DNA from: Colwellia sp. M166 | GTDB lineage: Bacteria; Pseudomonadota; Gammaproteobacteria; Enterobacterales; Alteromonadaceae | Assembly: GCF_024585285.1 (NCBI RefSeq) | Contig: NZ_CP040755.1 | Coordinates: 1,736,001 to 1,800,000 of the forward strand | DNA: 64,000 nt | Direction: 5' to 3' | Part shown: positions 36,218 through 44,626 of the stretch, in pieces | How positions within the stretch are numbered: the first letter of the stretch is position 1 | Layout: every line of letters begins with the position of its first letter | Position numbers and translations under genes: made by a program | Notes under the pieces: model-generated | Database searches by the model: none | Seen by the model: the letters and a program-made list of their open reading frames with translations, nothing else | Told to the model about the DNA's origin: nothing

Positions 36218-38392
36218 TTATTTTGCTTTTCGTAAGGCTTTCATGTGCTCTGTTTCACGGCTAAGCGGCTCTTTATAATGCTGACGATACACCTCAGGAG
36301 CTTCATTGAGAAACTCCAAGTAGTATTGTAATGCTGCGTTAAAGTCACTTAAAGCAATATCTTCACTTTTTGCCTCATACAATAAGCGAGTTAGCGTCGC
36401 CTGCATATGCAAAATACTGCCATTGATCAATAATGACAAGTGCCGCTTACCTGATATTTCCACTTCTCTAACAATATGGGATTGCGCTCTCACTTTCGCA
36501 ATAGCCTCAGCCATAGTACTAATATCATCACTGATATCATCAATAAGCCAATGACAAAGCTCTTCAAAGTCATCTAGATCTGCTGCAGCGACTAAACGTT
36601 GATATAGCTCACCATCATCATGATATGACGCTAAGTTATAGGCTCTATCTACTAATAACTTTTTATCTAAATTTGCAGCTATAGTTAACTTTTCAGCAAG
36701 CGTATTTTGTAGCGTTGGTATACTTCCGTTAACTAAGACACCATCACTGAGATTAAAACATCGTATCTGCTCATTTTCAGCAATAAAACGCTCTAAGCTC
36801 AACTTAGACATGTTAAAGATTGGATCTGAAATAAATTCACCAGAAAAATTACCGGGATTGATAAACTCGTTATTCATTTCAGGATATAAATTTATATCCT
36901 TACCTTCGTCATCATAGTAAAAACTATGTTGACTATGATGCGCACCGGCTTTTTTTCGGCCTAAGTCGACACCAACAAAATAAAACTGTCGAAAGCCAAG
37001 CTTGGTCGCCATGACAAGGGCGGTATTGGCCACGGTTGGCGTTATATGTTTGGCTTCTTCAAATAACTCACAGGCGATTGGATCTTGTAACAACAGTGAT
37101 GTTGATGGCTCGCTCGCTTTTGGTGCCATGATACTACGTGCGAATTTATCATGTACTGCTGGGTGGAGAGTAGCCGGAGCCAGTAAAGTCAATTGTTTGA
37201 TATAGTCTGCAGGGGCATAGTACTCAACTTTTTCTGCCACCGCGAAAATTCTTTCTTGCTCGCAGTGAATATCAACATCTATACCGCACTTATAAAGCGC
37301 GCTTAATGCTGAAGCACAGCTAATAATAACCGCCTTGTCACTATATTTTTTAATAAAATCAATATGTTGGTCAAGCGATGGGCCATTACCGACAATGATC
37401 ACCGGTGTTGTTGCAATATCAACATCAAAAGGCACTTTCTTTTTAAGTACTGGAATACCATTCTCTAAACTTTTCAGAAAATGAGACATCGCCATGATGC
37501 CATCATCAAAAAATCCCCAACCTTGAATGAGTTCAAAAAATCGCGCTTTGTATTGTCCAACCAGGGCCGTAATTTCCGCCGAATTTTGATGAATATATAA
37601 ATGCGTCTTCGCTACTTCATAGCGACCATTGATATAGGTTTCTTTTAACAGTTGATCAAAAAACTCTTCTTCCTGTGGCCCTAGAGAAATATGAAGATTA
37701 ACGTCTTTAACAGCCATACTATCAAGAATATATTGCCAATTTGCGGTATGTAATGAAGCATAAAAAGTATCTAAACAAGGTTCAATCAAATAGACTGAGC
37801 CCACGCTATGTTGGTCAAACAATAGCTCTAGTTGATAACCTAAGCCGACACCAAACATAACTAAAGCATTTAAGTGTTTAGGTAATTCCTGAGTTTTATC
37901 AACATCACTATCAACACGGCTTTGTAATAATTCAACGATAGGGTTCAATTTTCTTGAATGCAGGAAGTCACCTAACTTTTCATCATGCTGATAAAATTTA
38001 GAGCTCGAGGATAATGGTGATTTTTGATATGCCTGTACTTGCGCTAATGTCATAAGATAAGCGGGATATTCATACATCACATCGCCAGATTCAGTATCGA
38101 GCAAATTAGCAAAACCTTCATGAATAGCAACTTCAATTTTCTTTACAGAATAATTACTGAAAAATTGATAAATATCAGGAAAATGCGTTTGAAATGCCTG
38201 CATATTACTGCTAAATCGTGATTTTAGGGCTGTTTCATCATCGACTAGCAGTGATAAATTATCAGCAATTGCTTGGAGTTTATTTTCTACTGCTTGCTTA
38301 GCATCAAGTTTTTTTTGTAGGAAGTCTTGTTGTTGCTTCAGACTATTGACATGATGTGATAAATCATTACTTTCTTCGTTACTATTAGGCAA
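36218..38392 (-). CDS. maf: Motility accessory factor (Maf) flagellin glycosyltransferase
   Basis: A large Maf protein of 724 residues. The centre carries VIIVGNGPSLDQHIDFIKK near residue 335 (DUF115 nucleotide-sugar-binding core) and YFVGVDLGRKKAGAHHSQH further on; an N-terminal domain (~70-300) and a helical C-terminus follow the usual Maf plan. Maf enzymes transfer CMP-nonulosonic acids to Ser/Thr of flagellin before export. No ATG is available at the front; I place the start at TTG 38392, which has GGAG 6 nt upstream. A TTG at 38404 is in frame but overlaps the ribosome site. The gene directly follows the fliS/fliT genes, linking glycosylation to filament assembly. Confidence 0.9.
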   Translation of the reverse strand: MPNSNEESNDLSHHVNSLKQQQDFLQKKLDAKQAVENKLQAIADNLSLLVDDETALKSRFSSNMQAFQTHFPDIYQFFSNYSVKKIEVAIHEGFANLLDTESGDVMYEYPAYLMTLAQVQAYQKSPLSSSSKFYQHDEKLGDFLHSRKLNPIVELLQSRVDSDVDKTQELPKHLNALVMFGVGLGYQLELLFDQHSVGSVYLIEPCLDTFYASLHTANWQYILDSMAVKDVNLHISLGPQEEEFFDQLLKETYINGRYEVAKTHLYIHQNSAEITALVGQYKARFFELIQGWGFFDDGIMAMSHFLKSLENGIPVLKKKVPFDVDIATTPVIIVGNGPSLDQHIDFIKKYSDKAVIISCASALSALYKCGIDVDIHCEQERIFAVAEKVEYYAPADYIKQLTLLAPATLHPAVHDKFARSIMAPKASEPSTSLLLQDPIACELFEEAKHITPTVANTALVMATKLGFRQFYFVGVDLGRKKAGAHHSQHSFYYDDEGKDINLYPEMNNEFINPGNFSGEFISDPIFNMSKLSLERFIAENEQIRCFNLSDGVLVNGSIPTLQNTLAEKLTIAANLDKKLLVDRAYNLASYHDDGELYQRLVAAADLDDFEELCHWLIDDISDDISTMAEAIAKVRAQSHIVREVEISGKRHLSLLINGSILHMQATLTRLLYEAKSEDIALSDFNAALQYYLEFLNEAPEVYRQHYKEPLSRETEHMKALRKAK

Positions 38393-38495
38393 AATAAGCT
38401 CCAATAACTAAATTAATACGACTTTAGCATTACTCAGCCGATTTATACACCGCCTCTACTGCCAGGTAATAAATACTAAGGCTAAAGCGGCTGTT

Positions 38496-38834
38496 CTATT
38501 TGGAAAGCAAGACATTATGATAGGCATTCATGGCTTTTTTTATCGTCGATTGCTTTTTAACACGCCCCATTAATTCATTGCGCTGAACAGCTAATGCGGC
38601 CACGGCCTGATTATCTTCTAATTGAATAAAGTTAATTAATTCAATATAGTTATTTTTTATCTCACCGTCGCTAAGCAGCAGCCCTTCTTGCTCTAAAACA
38701 CGCTGTAACTTCTCTAACAAAGCTTGCCGCTCTGTTATTTTTTCAAAACATAATGCTAACTTTTCTTGCTTAGCCAGTAAACTGGCTTGCTTAGTTAAAG
38801 CGTATATCGACTGAAAAAGTGCCAGATATTGCAC
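38496..38834 (-). CDS. fliT: FliT-like flagellar export chaperone
   Basis: A 112-residue all-helical protein located 1 bp after fliS in the fliD-fliS-fliT order. FliT binds FliD and prevents its early polymerisation. Sequence identity to enterobacterial FliT is low, so the name rests on size, helical pattern (KITERQALLEKLQRVL) and position. No signal peptide or membrane segment. Confidence 0.7.
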   Translation of the reverse strand: MQYLALFQSIYALTKQASLLAKQEKLALCFEKITERQALLEKLQRVLEQEGLLLSDGEIKNNYIELINFIQLEDNQAVAALAVQRNELMGRVKKQSTIKKAMNAYHNVLLSK

Positions 38835-38835
38835 A

Positions 38836-39282
38836 CTAACGTCCTGCAGCTAACTGCGCTTGGCTGTGCTCTTTATTTTTAATTAAGCTAATACCTTCTT
38901 GCTTAGACGATTCTGGCATTTGAGACCAGGCATCTCTGATAGGTCTAATAAAGGCTGATATTTCATCTAAACCCTCTACTTTTAGAGAAATACTTAAATC
39001 AATTAGCTTCGTAATACAGTAGGTATATAAATTATCAAAATTTTCCGATATTTTTGGCTCAGACTCTTTATCCAAAGATTCTCGCAAGGCGCTAAAAATA
39101 TTAATAGCTTTGGTGATAGCGATCGATTTACTGGCCAAATCTTTTCGTTCAATCGCACCTTTTGCTTCAGCAATTGCCCTTAATGCGCCGTCAAACATCA
39201 TTAAAATAAGTTGATGTGGATCTGAAGATAAAACGCCACTTTCAATGTTAACTTTTCTATAAGTTTGTAAATTTTTTCTCAT
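38836..39282 (-). CDS. fliS: Flagellar export chaperone FliS
   Basis: FliS binds the C-terminus of flagellin in the cytoplasm and delivers it to the export gate. The 148-residue protein begins with the FliS-type YRKVNIESGVLSSDPHQLIL and continues LMMFDGALRAIAEAKGAIE and LRESLDKESEPKISENFDNL, all conserved in the family. It is slightly longer than the usual ~130. It lies between fliD and the fliT-like gene, tightly packed with the latter. Confidence 0.92.
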   Translation of the reverse strand: MRKNLQTYRKVNIESGVLSSDPHQLILMMFDGALRAIAEAKGAIERKDLASKSIAITKAINIFSALRESLDKESEPKISENFDNLYTYCITKLIDLSISLKVEGLDEISAFIRPIRDAWSQMPESSKQEGISLIKNKEHSQAQLAAGR

Positions 39283-39345
39283 CGGGCTAACCCCCAGTTA
39301 CAATTAATAATATTACCTATGATTAAAAGCGGGAATAATGACTAG

Positions 39346-40704
39346 CTAGTCACTACTTTTGCTTAACCCCGCTAAAGCTGAATCTAGGAATGAACCTGTT
39401 GCATTATATTGCGCTACGGTATTGTCTAAAAAGGTAAAGCGCTTTCTCAAGGTCTCTTCATAATTTCTTAGATAATCCTCTAACGCTTCGTACTCACCTT
39501 CAATACCGCTAAGTTGCTCGTTTAATGATTTTTCGCGCTCAATTAAAGTGCCATTAGTACCAATATAATTATTGATAGATTCTGACATTTTCGTCGCAAC
39601 ACCATTAGTAGAAGCAAATATCGCGCCAACCTCTGCCAAATTACTCTCTAAGGCGCTAGCTAAGCGTTCTTGGCCGCTTGGTAATGAGTTACCGCTAGAG
39701 GCAGAAATTTCCAACGTACCATATTTAGTAATATCTATACCAATATCACTTAAAGAATCAATACCACCCGTTAAGCCAGCAACATTATTAATCACCATAT
39801 CGGTTAATTGTTGCTTTACCTGGCGTAAGTTTGGGTCAAAAGCTAAACGCCCTTGCTGTGGTGCACCTAGACCCGTAATATTGGTCATTAGCGCATTAAA
39901 ACCATCTACAAATTCATTAATTAATGTCGTACCATTTTCTTCATCTTGCGCGATGTTAATCGTTGCTGGTGTACCTAAATTTACGGTTTTAGCGGTAATG
40001 GTAACGTCTTCGATAACATTTTTAAATTCATTACTACTACTGGTTGCCTTATTGCCGTCAATGTAAATAACCGCATCTTGTGCTACCTGTTCAACGCTGT
40101 TGTTTGTTGAAATGGCGTCCAGTGATGCATCCGATGTTGTTACTGTCAAATTATTGGCTAGGCCAGTAACTTGAGAATTAAACACCAAAAAAGAACCACT
40201 ATCACCATTAATAATATTAGCAGTTACACCAAAGTTAGTACTTTGCTCATTAATTTTATCGCGGATGGCTGAAAGATCGTCAGCAGCGTCAACCGTAACA
40301 TCAAAGCTATCGACACCTGCACCAAAAGTTAGGGTACCTGTGCCCACGGTATCGGCAGAACTTGTAAAAGTTTCCGATTGTAGACGCGTTCCCAACGCTA
40401 AGGCTTCTACTTCAACAGAAAAACTACCGTTACTGGCAAAACCATTACTGGTTAGCTCAATCGCTTCCGTACTGCTGGAAAGGATTTGTTTGTTAAATGC
40501 GTCCGCATTAGCAAGTTTATTTAAAATACTATCGAAAGAGGATAAAGCCGATTTAAAACTACCGACACCGGATAACTCCAGGGTTAGTTCTTCTTCTTTA
40601 GTTTGCAGACGTATTTCTCGAGGAACTGCCTCAGCATCGATAAAAGCCGTAACGATAGACTCTAAATCTATTCCTGACCCTACTCCTAACGATGTAAGAT
40701 TCAT
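39346..40704 (-). CDS. fliD: Flagellar filament cap protein FliD
   Basis: FliD caps the filament tip and directs flagellin insertion. The 452-residue protein starts NLTSLGVGSGIDLESIVTAF, the conserved N-terminal coiled region, and ends with a long helical segment (SLNEQLSGIEGEYEALEDYL) followed by YNATGSFLDSALAGLS. I use ATG 40704, with GGGGA about 6 nt upstream; the TTG 12 bases earlier is inside that ribosome site. It lies 94 bp after flaG and 63 bp before fliS. Confidence 0.93.
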   Translation of the reverse strand: MNLTSLGVGSGIDLESIVTAFIDAEAVPREIRLQTKEEELTLELSGVGSFKSALSSFDSILNKLANADAFNKQILSSSTEAIELTSNGFASNGSFSVEVEALALGTRLQSETFTSSADTVGTGTLTFGAGVDSFDVTVDAADDLSAIRDKINEQSTNFGVTANIINGDSGSFLVFNSQVTGLANNLTVTTSDASLDAISTNNSVEQVAQDAVIYIDGNKATSSSNEFKNVIEDVTITAKTVNLGTPATINIAQDEENGTTLINEFVDGFNALMTNITGLGAPQQGRLAFDPNLRQVKQQLTDMVINNVAGLTGGIDSLSDIGIDITKYGTLEISASSGNSLPSGQERLASALESNLAEVGAIFASTNGVATKMSESINNYIGTNGTLIEREKSLNEQLSGIEGEYEALEDYLRNYEETLRKRFTFLDNTVAQYNATGSFLDSALAGLSKSSD

Positions 40705-40798
40705 AATATTCCCCAATAATTAATAACTAATAACAGCAATATACTGTATTTTACACGGTAAATGCTAAGATTTTTGTTGAGACGTTGTACGTTACTGC

Positions 40799-41266
40799 TT
40801 AAACTCTTTTATCAAGAAGTATGCCAGCCTTTTCACCCACTTCCTGATGCAATGCTTGTATTTTCTGCGCAATAGATATTAACTCTTCCGATGGAAACTG
40901 CTTAATAAGTTCTTTGCTTTCGTTATCAATCACTTTAATGACAGTTTTTCCTGAATCATTATCTTTGGTAAAATTAACATTGCGTGGTGGTTGATTAATA
41001 AAATCAGAAACTATTGCAATCGCTTGCTCTAATTGCTCGGCACTTTCAGGGGCATTTTCGTTTTTTGCTGTCTCTGCACTTTCTTCAATTTTTTTCAGTA
41101 AGATATCTTGCGACAGCACCGAGGCACCGTCATTGTCGACGGAAGACGATTGATTATTTTCAATTTTTTTCTTAACTTCGGTAGTATTATCATTACTAAT
41201 TTGGCGTGTTCGTTCAATATCAAAGCCGGATGATATACTCGCAGATGAGAACATATTTGACGACAT
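40799..41266 (-). CDS. flaG: FlaG family protein
   Basis: The 155-residue protein ends in the FlaG domain (residues ~80-155): NQPPRNVNFTKDNDSGKTVI, VIDNESKELIKQFPSEELIS and a C-terminal helix. FlaG affects filament length in polar flagellates. AAGGAG lies 7 nt before ATG 41266, so the in-frame start at 41290 is not used. The first 70 residues are Ser/Asn-rich and probably disordered. It follows the flagellin terminator and precedes fliD. Confidence 0.88.
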   Translation of the reverse strand: MSSNMFSSASISSGFDIERTRQISNDNTTEVKKKIENNQSSSVDNDGASVLSQDILLKKIEESAETAKNENAPESAEQLEQAIAIVSDFINQPPRNVNFTKDNDSGKTVIKVIDNESKELIKQFPSEELISIAQKIQALHQEVGEKAGILLDKRV

Positions 41267-41307
41267 CTTAACTCTCCTTAAAGTCACCACATTTCAAATG
41301 TGTTAAT

Positions 41308-41340
41308 AAAAAATGAGCCCTCAATACTGAGCGCTCATTA
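41308..41340 (-). terminator. Rho-independent terminator after the sigma-28 flagellin gene
   Basis: Read leftward, AATGAGC and GCTCATT close an outer stem around an inner CTCA GTAT TGAG stem, followed by TTTTTT. It lies 35 bp after the flagellin stop. A further small palindrome CACATTTCAAATGTG at 41288-41302 sits between it and the flaG ribosome site. Confidence 0.85.
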
Positions 41341-41374
41341 TTTATAGTATTAACTCAACCAATGATAGTAGATC

Positions 41375-42187
41375 TTATAATAATGACAACGCTATTTGTG
41401 GTTGTTGGTTAGCTTGTGCCAACATAGAGCTTGATGCTTGTTGCAATACACTGTTTCGAGCTAATTTTGCAGACTCAGAAGCAAAGTCAGTATCTTCAAT
41501 ACGTGAGCGTGACGCTGACAAGTTTTCTACCGTATTATCGTTACTGCGAATAACTGAACTAAAACGGTTTTGTTTTGCACCTAAATCAGCACGGGTTGTA
41601 TTCACTGTTTTTAATACTGAATCTAAGTCTGTGATTGCCGATTGTGCATTAGCAAACGTACTTACTGTTACATCCGCTCCAATATCGGTCGCAGAGAAGC
41701 TTGTACCAATGGTGATAGAAATTACTTGTGTAGCATCAGCGCCTACTTGGAATCGCTCACTGTAATCACCATCAAGTAAGTTTACACCACCAAATGAGGT
41801 TTGCTCAGAAATACGCGTTAATTCATCCGTTAATTCAAGAACCTCAGTATTTAGTGCCGTTCTATCAGCTGTAGTGTTAGAGCCGTTTGATGATTGTACC
41901 GCTAAGGTACGCATACGTTGTAAAGTGTTAGTATACTCGTCTAACGCACCCTCAGCAGTTTGTGCCAGCGAGATAGCATCGTTAGAGTTACGACTTGCTT
42001 GATTTAGACCGTTTATTTGTGAAGCTAAACGACTCGATATTTGTAGACCAGCAGCATCATCTTTCGCGCTGTTAATACGTTTACCAGATGAAAGTCTTTG
42101 GTAACTAGTCGAAAGTTCTTCAGTAGAACGACTAAGTTGACGTTGTGAATTCAATGATGCGATATTACTATTTACGACTAAAGCCAT
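41375..42187 (-). CDS. Flagellin (sigma-28 type promoter)
   Basis: A 270-residue flagellin. The N-terminus [18 protein letters not shown] and [20 protein letters not shown] form D0/D1, and the C-terminus [20 protein letters not shown] with [16 protein letters not shown] completes D1/D0. The central region is short, so it lacks large D2/D3 domains; the Ser/Thr-rich middle is the expected site of nonulosonic acid attachment. It is closely similar to the next flagellin upstream. Most differences between the two lie in the middle. A sigma-28-type promoter lies about 85 bp upstream, and GGAG precedes the ATG. Confidence 0.95.
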   Translation of the reverse strand: MALVVNSNIASLNSQRQLSRSTEELSTSYQRLSSGKRINSAKDDAAGLQISSRLASQINGLNQASRNSNDAISLAQTAEGALDEYTNTLQRMRTLAVQSSNGSNTTADRTALNTEVLELTDELTRISEQTSFGGVNLLDGDYSERFQVGADATQVISITIGTSFSATDIGADVTVSTFANAQSAITDLDSVLKTVNTTRADLGAKQNRFSSVIRSNDNTVENLSASRSRIEDTDFASESAKLARNSVLQQASSSMLAQANQQPQIALSLL

Positions 42188-42272
42188 GATAATGCTCCTG
42201 GGTCAAATTGCCCGTCAAAGTTATTAATTTACGAAGCGATTATTCAGTTTCGATAAGTGCTTCTTGTAAACT

Positions 42273-42299
42273 TTATCGGTAGCTTGGTTATTTACTTTA
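42273..42299 (-). promoter_or_regulatory. Sigma-28 (FliA) promoter of a flagellin gene
   Basis: Read leftward the site is TAAAGTAA, 11 bases, ACCGATAA; the enteric consensus is TAAAGTTT N11 GCCGATAA. Spacing is exact and the -10 box matches in 7 of 8. The 5' leader to the flagellin ATG is about 80 bases. Confidence 0.8.
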
Positions 42300-42410
42300 A
42301 TCTTTTTTTACTTTTTTTCTTAATTCAACCCAAAAAACACATAAGTACATGTAATTAATATAAAAATACCATTAAATGTTTTTTATCATCTCATGGTTAT
42401 ATTTTCATAT

Positions 42411-42436
42411 AAAAAAAACCTCCGAAGAGGCTTTTA
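42411..42436 (-). terminator. Rho-independent terminator after the sigma-54 flagellin gene
   Basis: Read leftward, AAAAGCCTC TTCG GAGGTTTTTTTT is a stem with a stable TTCG tetraloop and a run of eight T. It lies 25 bp after the flagellin stop, so each flagellin gene is a single transcription unit. Confidence 0.88.
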
Positions 42437-42460
42437 AAGGATAAGCATTTATTACCGCGA

Positions 42461-43276
42461 TTATTGTAATAACGATAAAGCTATTTGCGGTTGCTGATTC
42501 GCCTGTGAGAGCATAGAGCTCGCTGCTTGTTGTAAAACACTACTACGCGCTAGTTTTGCAGATTCAGCAGCATAGTCGGTATCTTCAATGCGTGAGCGCG
42601 ATGCTGAAACATTTTCCGCAGTATTAGTATTACTTCGAATAACCGAACTAAAGCGGTTTTGTTTCGCACCGAGATCGGCACGGGTACTATTCACCGTCGA
42701 CAATACTGAGTCTAAATTAGTGATTGCTGTTTGTGCGTTGGCAAAAGTACTTACTGTGACGTCTGCGCCAATAACGGTAGATGAAAAGTTTTGCGATATG
42801 GTCATAGAAATAACTTGACCGGCATCAGCTCCCACTTGAAAGCCAACAGCATAGCTACCATCTAATAATGATACGCCACCAAAAGATGAGTCAGTTGCTA
42901 TCCTATCTAGCTCATCAGTGAGTTCAGTTACTTCAGCATTCAATGCTGCTCTATCTGCAGTGGTATTTGATCCATTTGACGATTGTACAGCCAATGTTCG
43001 CATACGCTGGAGAATATTAGTATATTCATCTAACGAACCTTCAGCAGTTTGCGCTAATGATATACCATCATTGGCATTTCGTGCCGCTTGATTTAGACCG
43101 TTAACTTGTGATGTCAGTCGACTTGAAATTTGCAAGCCAGCAGCATCATCTTTTGCACTATTGATACGTTTACCTGAGGACAGGCGTTGATATGATGTAC
43201 TCAGATCGTCAGTTGCTCGGGTCAATTGGCGCTGAGAGTTTAAAGATGCGATATTACTATTTACGACTAAAGCCAT
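42461..43276 (-). CDS. Flagellin (sigma-54 type promoter)
   Basis: A 271-residue flagellin with the same N-terminus ([18 protein letters not shown]) and C-terminus ([20 protein letters not shown]) as its neighbour. The two are a tandem duplication, with differences mostly in the central part. I use ATG 43276, equivalent to the paralogue's start, with AGGAG 9 nt upstream; an ATG at 43285 touches that ribosome site. Its sigma-54 promoter distinguishes it from the sigma-28 neighbour, recalling Vibrio FlaA, which is the sigma-54 flagellin needed for filament formation. Confidence 0.95.
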   Translation of the reverse strand: MALVVNSNIASLNSQRQLTRATDDLSTSYQRLSSGKRINSAKDDAAGLQISSRLTSQVNGLNQAARNANDGISLAQTAEGSLDEYTNILQRMRTLAVQSSNGSNTTADRAALNAEVTELTDELDRIATDSSFGGVSLLDGSYAVGFQVGADAGQVISMTISQNFSSTVIGADVTVSTFANAQTAITNLDSVLSTVNSTRADLGAKQNRFSSVIRSNTNTAENVSASRSRIEDTDYAAESAKLARSSVLQQAASSMLSQANQQPQIALSLLQ

Positions 43277-43370
43277 TGCTATCATCTCCTAAGGTTAGGG
43301 TGTGGCTCTATTGCTGATAACAACACTTCTTCGGAACCACAATTCAAATTTTTTGACACATACAAATAAA

Positions 43371-43386
43371 AGCATATCTCGTGCCA
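43371..43386 (-). promoter_or_regulatory. Sigma-54 promoter of a flagellin gene
   Basis: Read leftward the site is TGGCACGAGATATGCT: a perfect TGGCACG -24 element and an ATGCT -12 element at the right spacing. It lies in the gap after flgL and gives a leader of about 85 bases before the flagellin ATG. Confidence 0.88.
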
Positions 43387-43409
43387 AAAGTTATTTTATT
43401 TTAAATTAA

Positions 43410-44615
43410 TTAAATATAATTGAATAAACTCAAGTCTTTTACTTGAATAAAACTTTGTTGAGCCGCTTGTAATGCAACTTTAGATTGTTCAAAGGTCGCT
43501 ACTGCTTTGGAAAAGTCTAAATCTTCAATATTTGATTTTCCAGACGCGAGGTTCAACTGGGCATCCGCATGATTACTTTCTTGGCTATCGATCAGTTGTA
43601 ACCGAATGCCAGCATCACTGCGGCGTGTAGTCATATGATTGAGTGCTTGATCAAGCTGCGCTAGCGTATCGGCATATTCTACCCCGTGTTTAACTGCATC
43701 CGTTGGGGCAGTGCCGACTTCCATCCAGTTAATAGCATTTTTAATGCTTTCAAAAATACTAATATTTTGCTCTGGTGTGATATCAACCTCATCGCCCGGC
43801 AATGGGTTGCCACTTAATTGAACTTCTATTCCATTAAAGGCAATGGTTTGCCCTGCGGTATAAGGAGTTGTTGGTACTACAACAGTGCCGTTACCATCAG
43901 TGACGGTTAAATCATTAGGTAGGCTAAAAGCAAATTTATAATCGGGAGGGTTCGTTGCCGGATCATAATTACTAGGATCGGTAATCGTCGCATTATTGAC
44001 GCTAAATCCTGAAAGGTTAGTCACATACTTGGTACTAAAGTCGCCAATTTCATTTGGAATATTAAAAAATGCCACATCACCTGGTTGATTGGTTGCAACA
44101 GAAACATTTTTTGCTATTTGTAGCTCTCTAACACCACTGTCTCCCAGATAATTAACACTCTTATCAGCTTGAAGTGCAAAAGGTTCGATATTGGTTTGAT
44201 AACCAGCAAAAATATAACCACCAGTTTCATCTTTACTATTGGCGATATCGAGTAATTGCGACAAAGTATTTGTTGCTTGATCTGCCAAAGAGGATAGATC
44301 AGCATCAGACAAAGTACCGTTATTTGCTTGAATAAAAACTTGTTTTAACTCTTGCATCAGATCTTCAGCATTTGCAAATGAGATGTCTTGTAACGAGTTA
44401 CGGTTTTCTGCTTGGGTTATGTTGCGTTGATATTTATCAATATTGGCCAATTCATTTTTATAACCGGCAAGTGTGCCGTAAGCTACAGCGTCATCTTTAG
44501 CAGTAAGTACCCTTTTGCCACTAGACAAATAATTGACTTGTTCATTGACACTAGATTGCTTATTAGTCAACTGCTGGCTATTCTGGAAATAAAACTGTGC
44601 TGTTGAAACTCTCAT
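43410..44615 (-). CDS. flgL: Hook-filament junction protein FlgL (HAP3)
   Basis: FlgL joins the hook to the filament. The 401-residue protein has a flagellin-like N-terminus (RVSTAQFYFQNSQQLTNKQ, YLSSGKRVLTAKDDAVAYG) and C-terminus (SNIEDLDFSKAVATFEQSK, LQAAQQSFIQVKDLSLFNYI). It lies 11 bp after flgK and is followed by the sigma-54 flagellin promoter. Length is typical for marine gammaproteobacteria. Confidence 0.93.
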   Translation of the reverse strand: MRVSTAQFYFQNSQQLTNKQSSVNEQVNYLSSGKRVLTAKDDAVAYGTLAGYKNELANIDKYQRNITQAENRNSLQDISFANAEDLMQELKQVFIQANNGTLSDADLSSLADQATNTLSQLLDIANSKDETGGYIFAGYQTNIEPFALQADKSVNYLGDSGVRELQIAKNVSVATNQPGDVAFFNIPNEIGDFSTKYVTNLSGFSVNNATITDPSNYDPATNPPDYKFAFSLPNDLTVTDGNGTVVVPTTPYTAGQTIAFNGIEVQLSGNPLPGDEVDITPEQNISIFESIKNAINWMEVGTAPTDAVKHGVEYADTLAQLDQALNHMTTRRSDAGIRLQLIDSQESNHADAQLNLASGKSNIEDLDFSKAVATFEQSKVALQAAQQSFIQVKDLSLFNYI

Positions 44616-44626
44616 AATATTTCCTC

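Noticed and set aside
39572..40066. 164-codon rightward frame inside fliD
   Set aside because: Antisense shadow of fliD; no ribosome site, and the opposite strand encodes a full conserved FliD.
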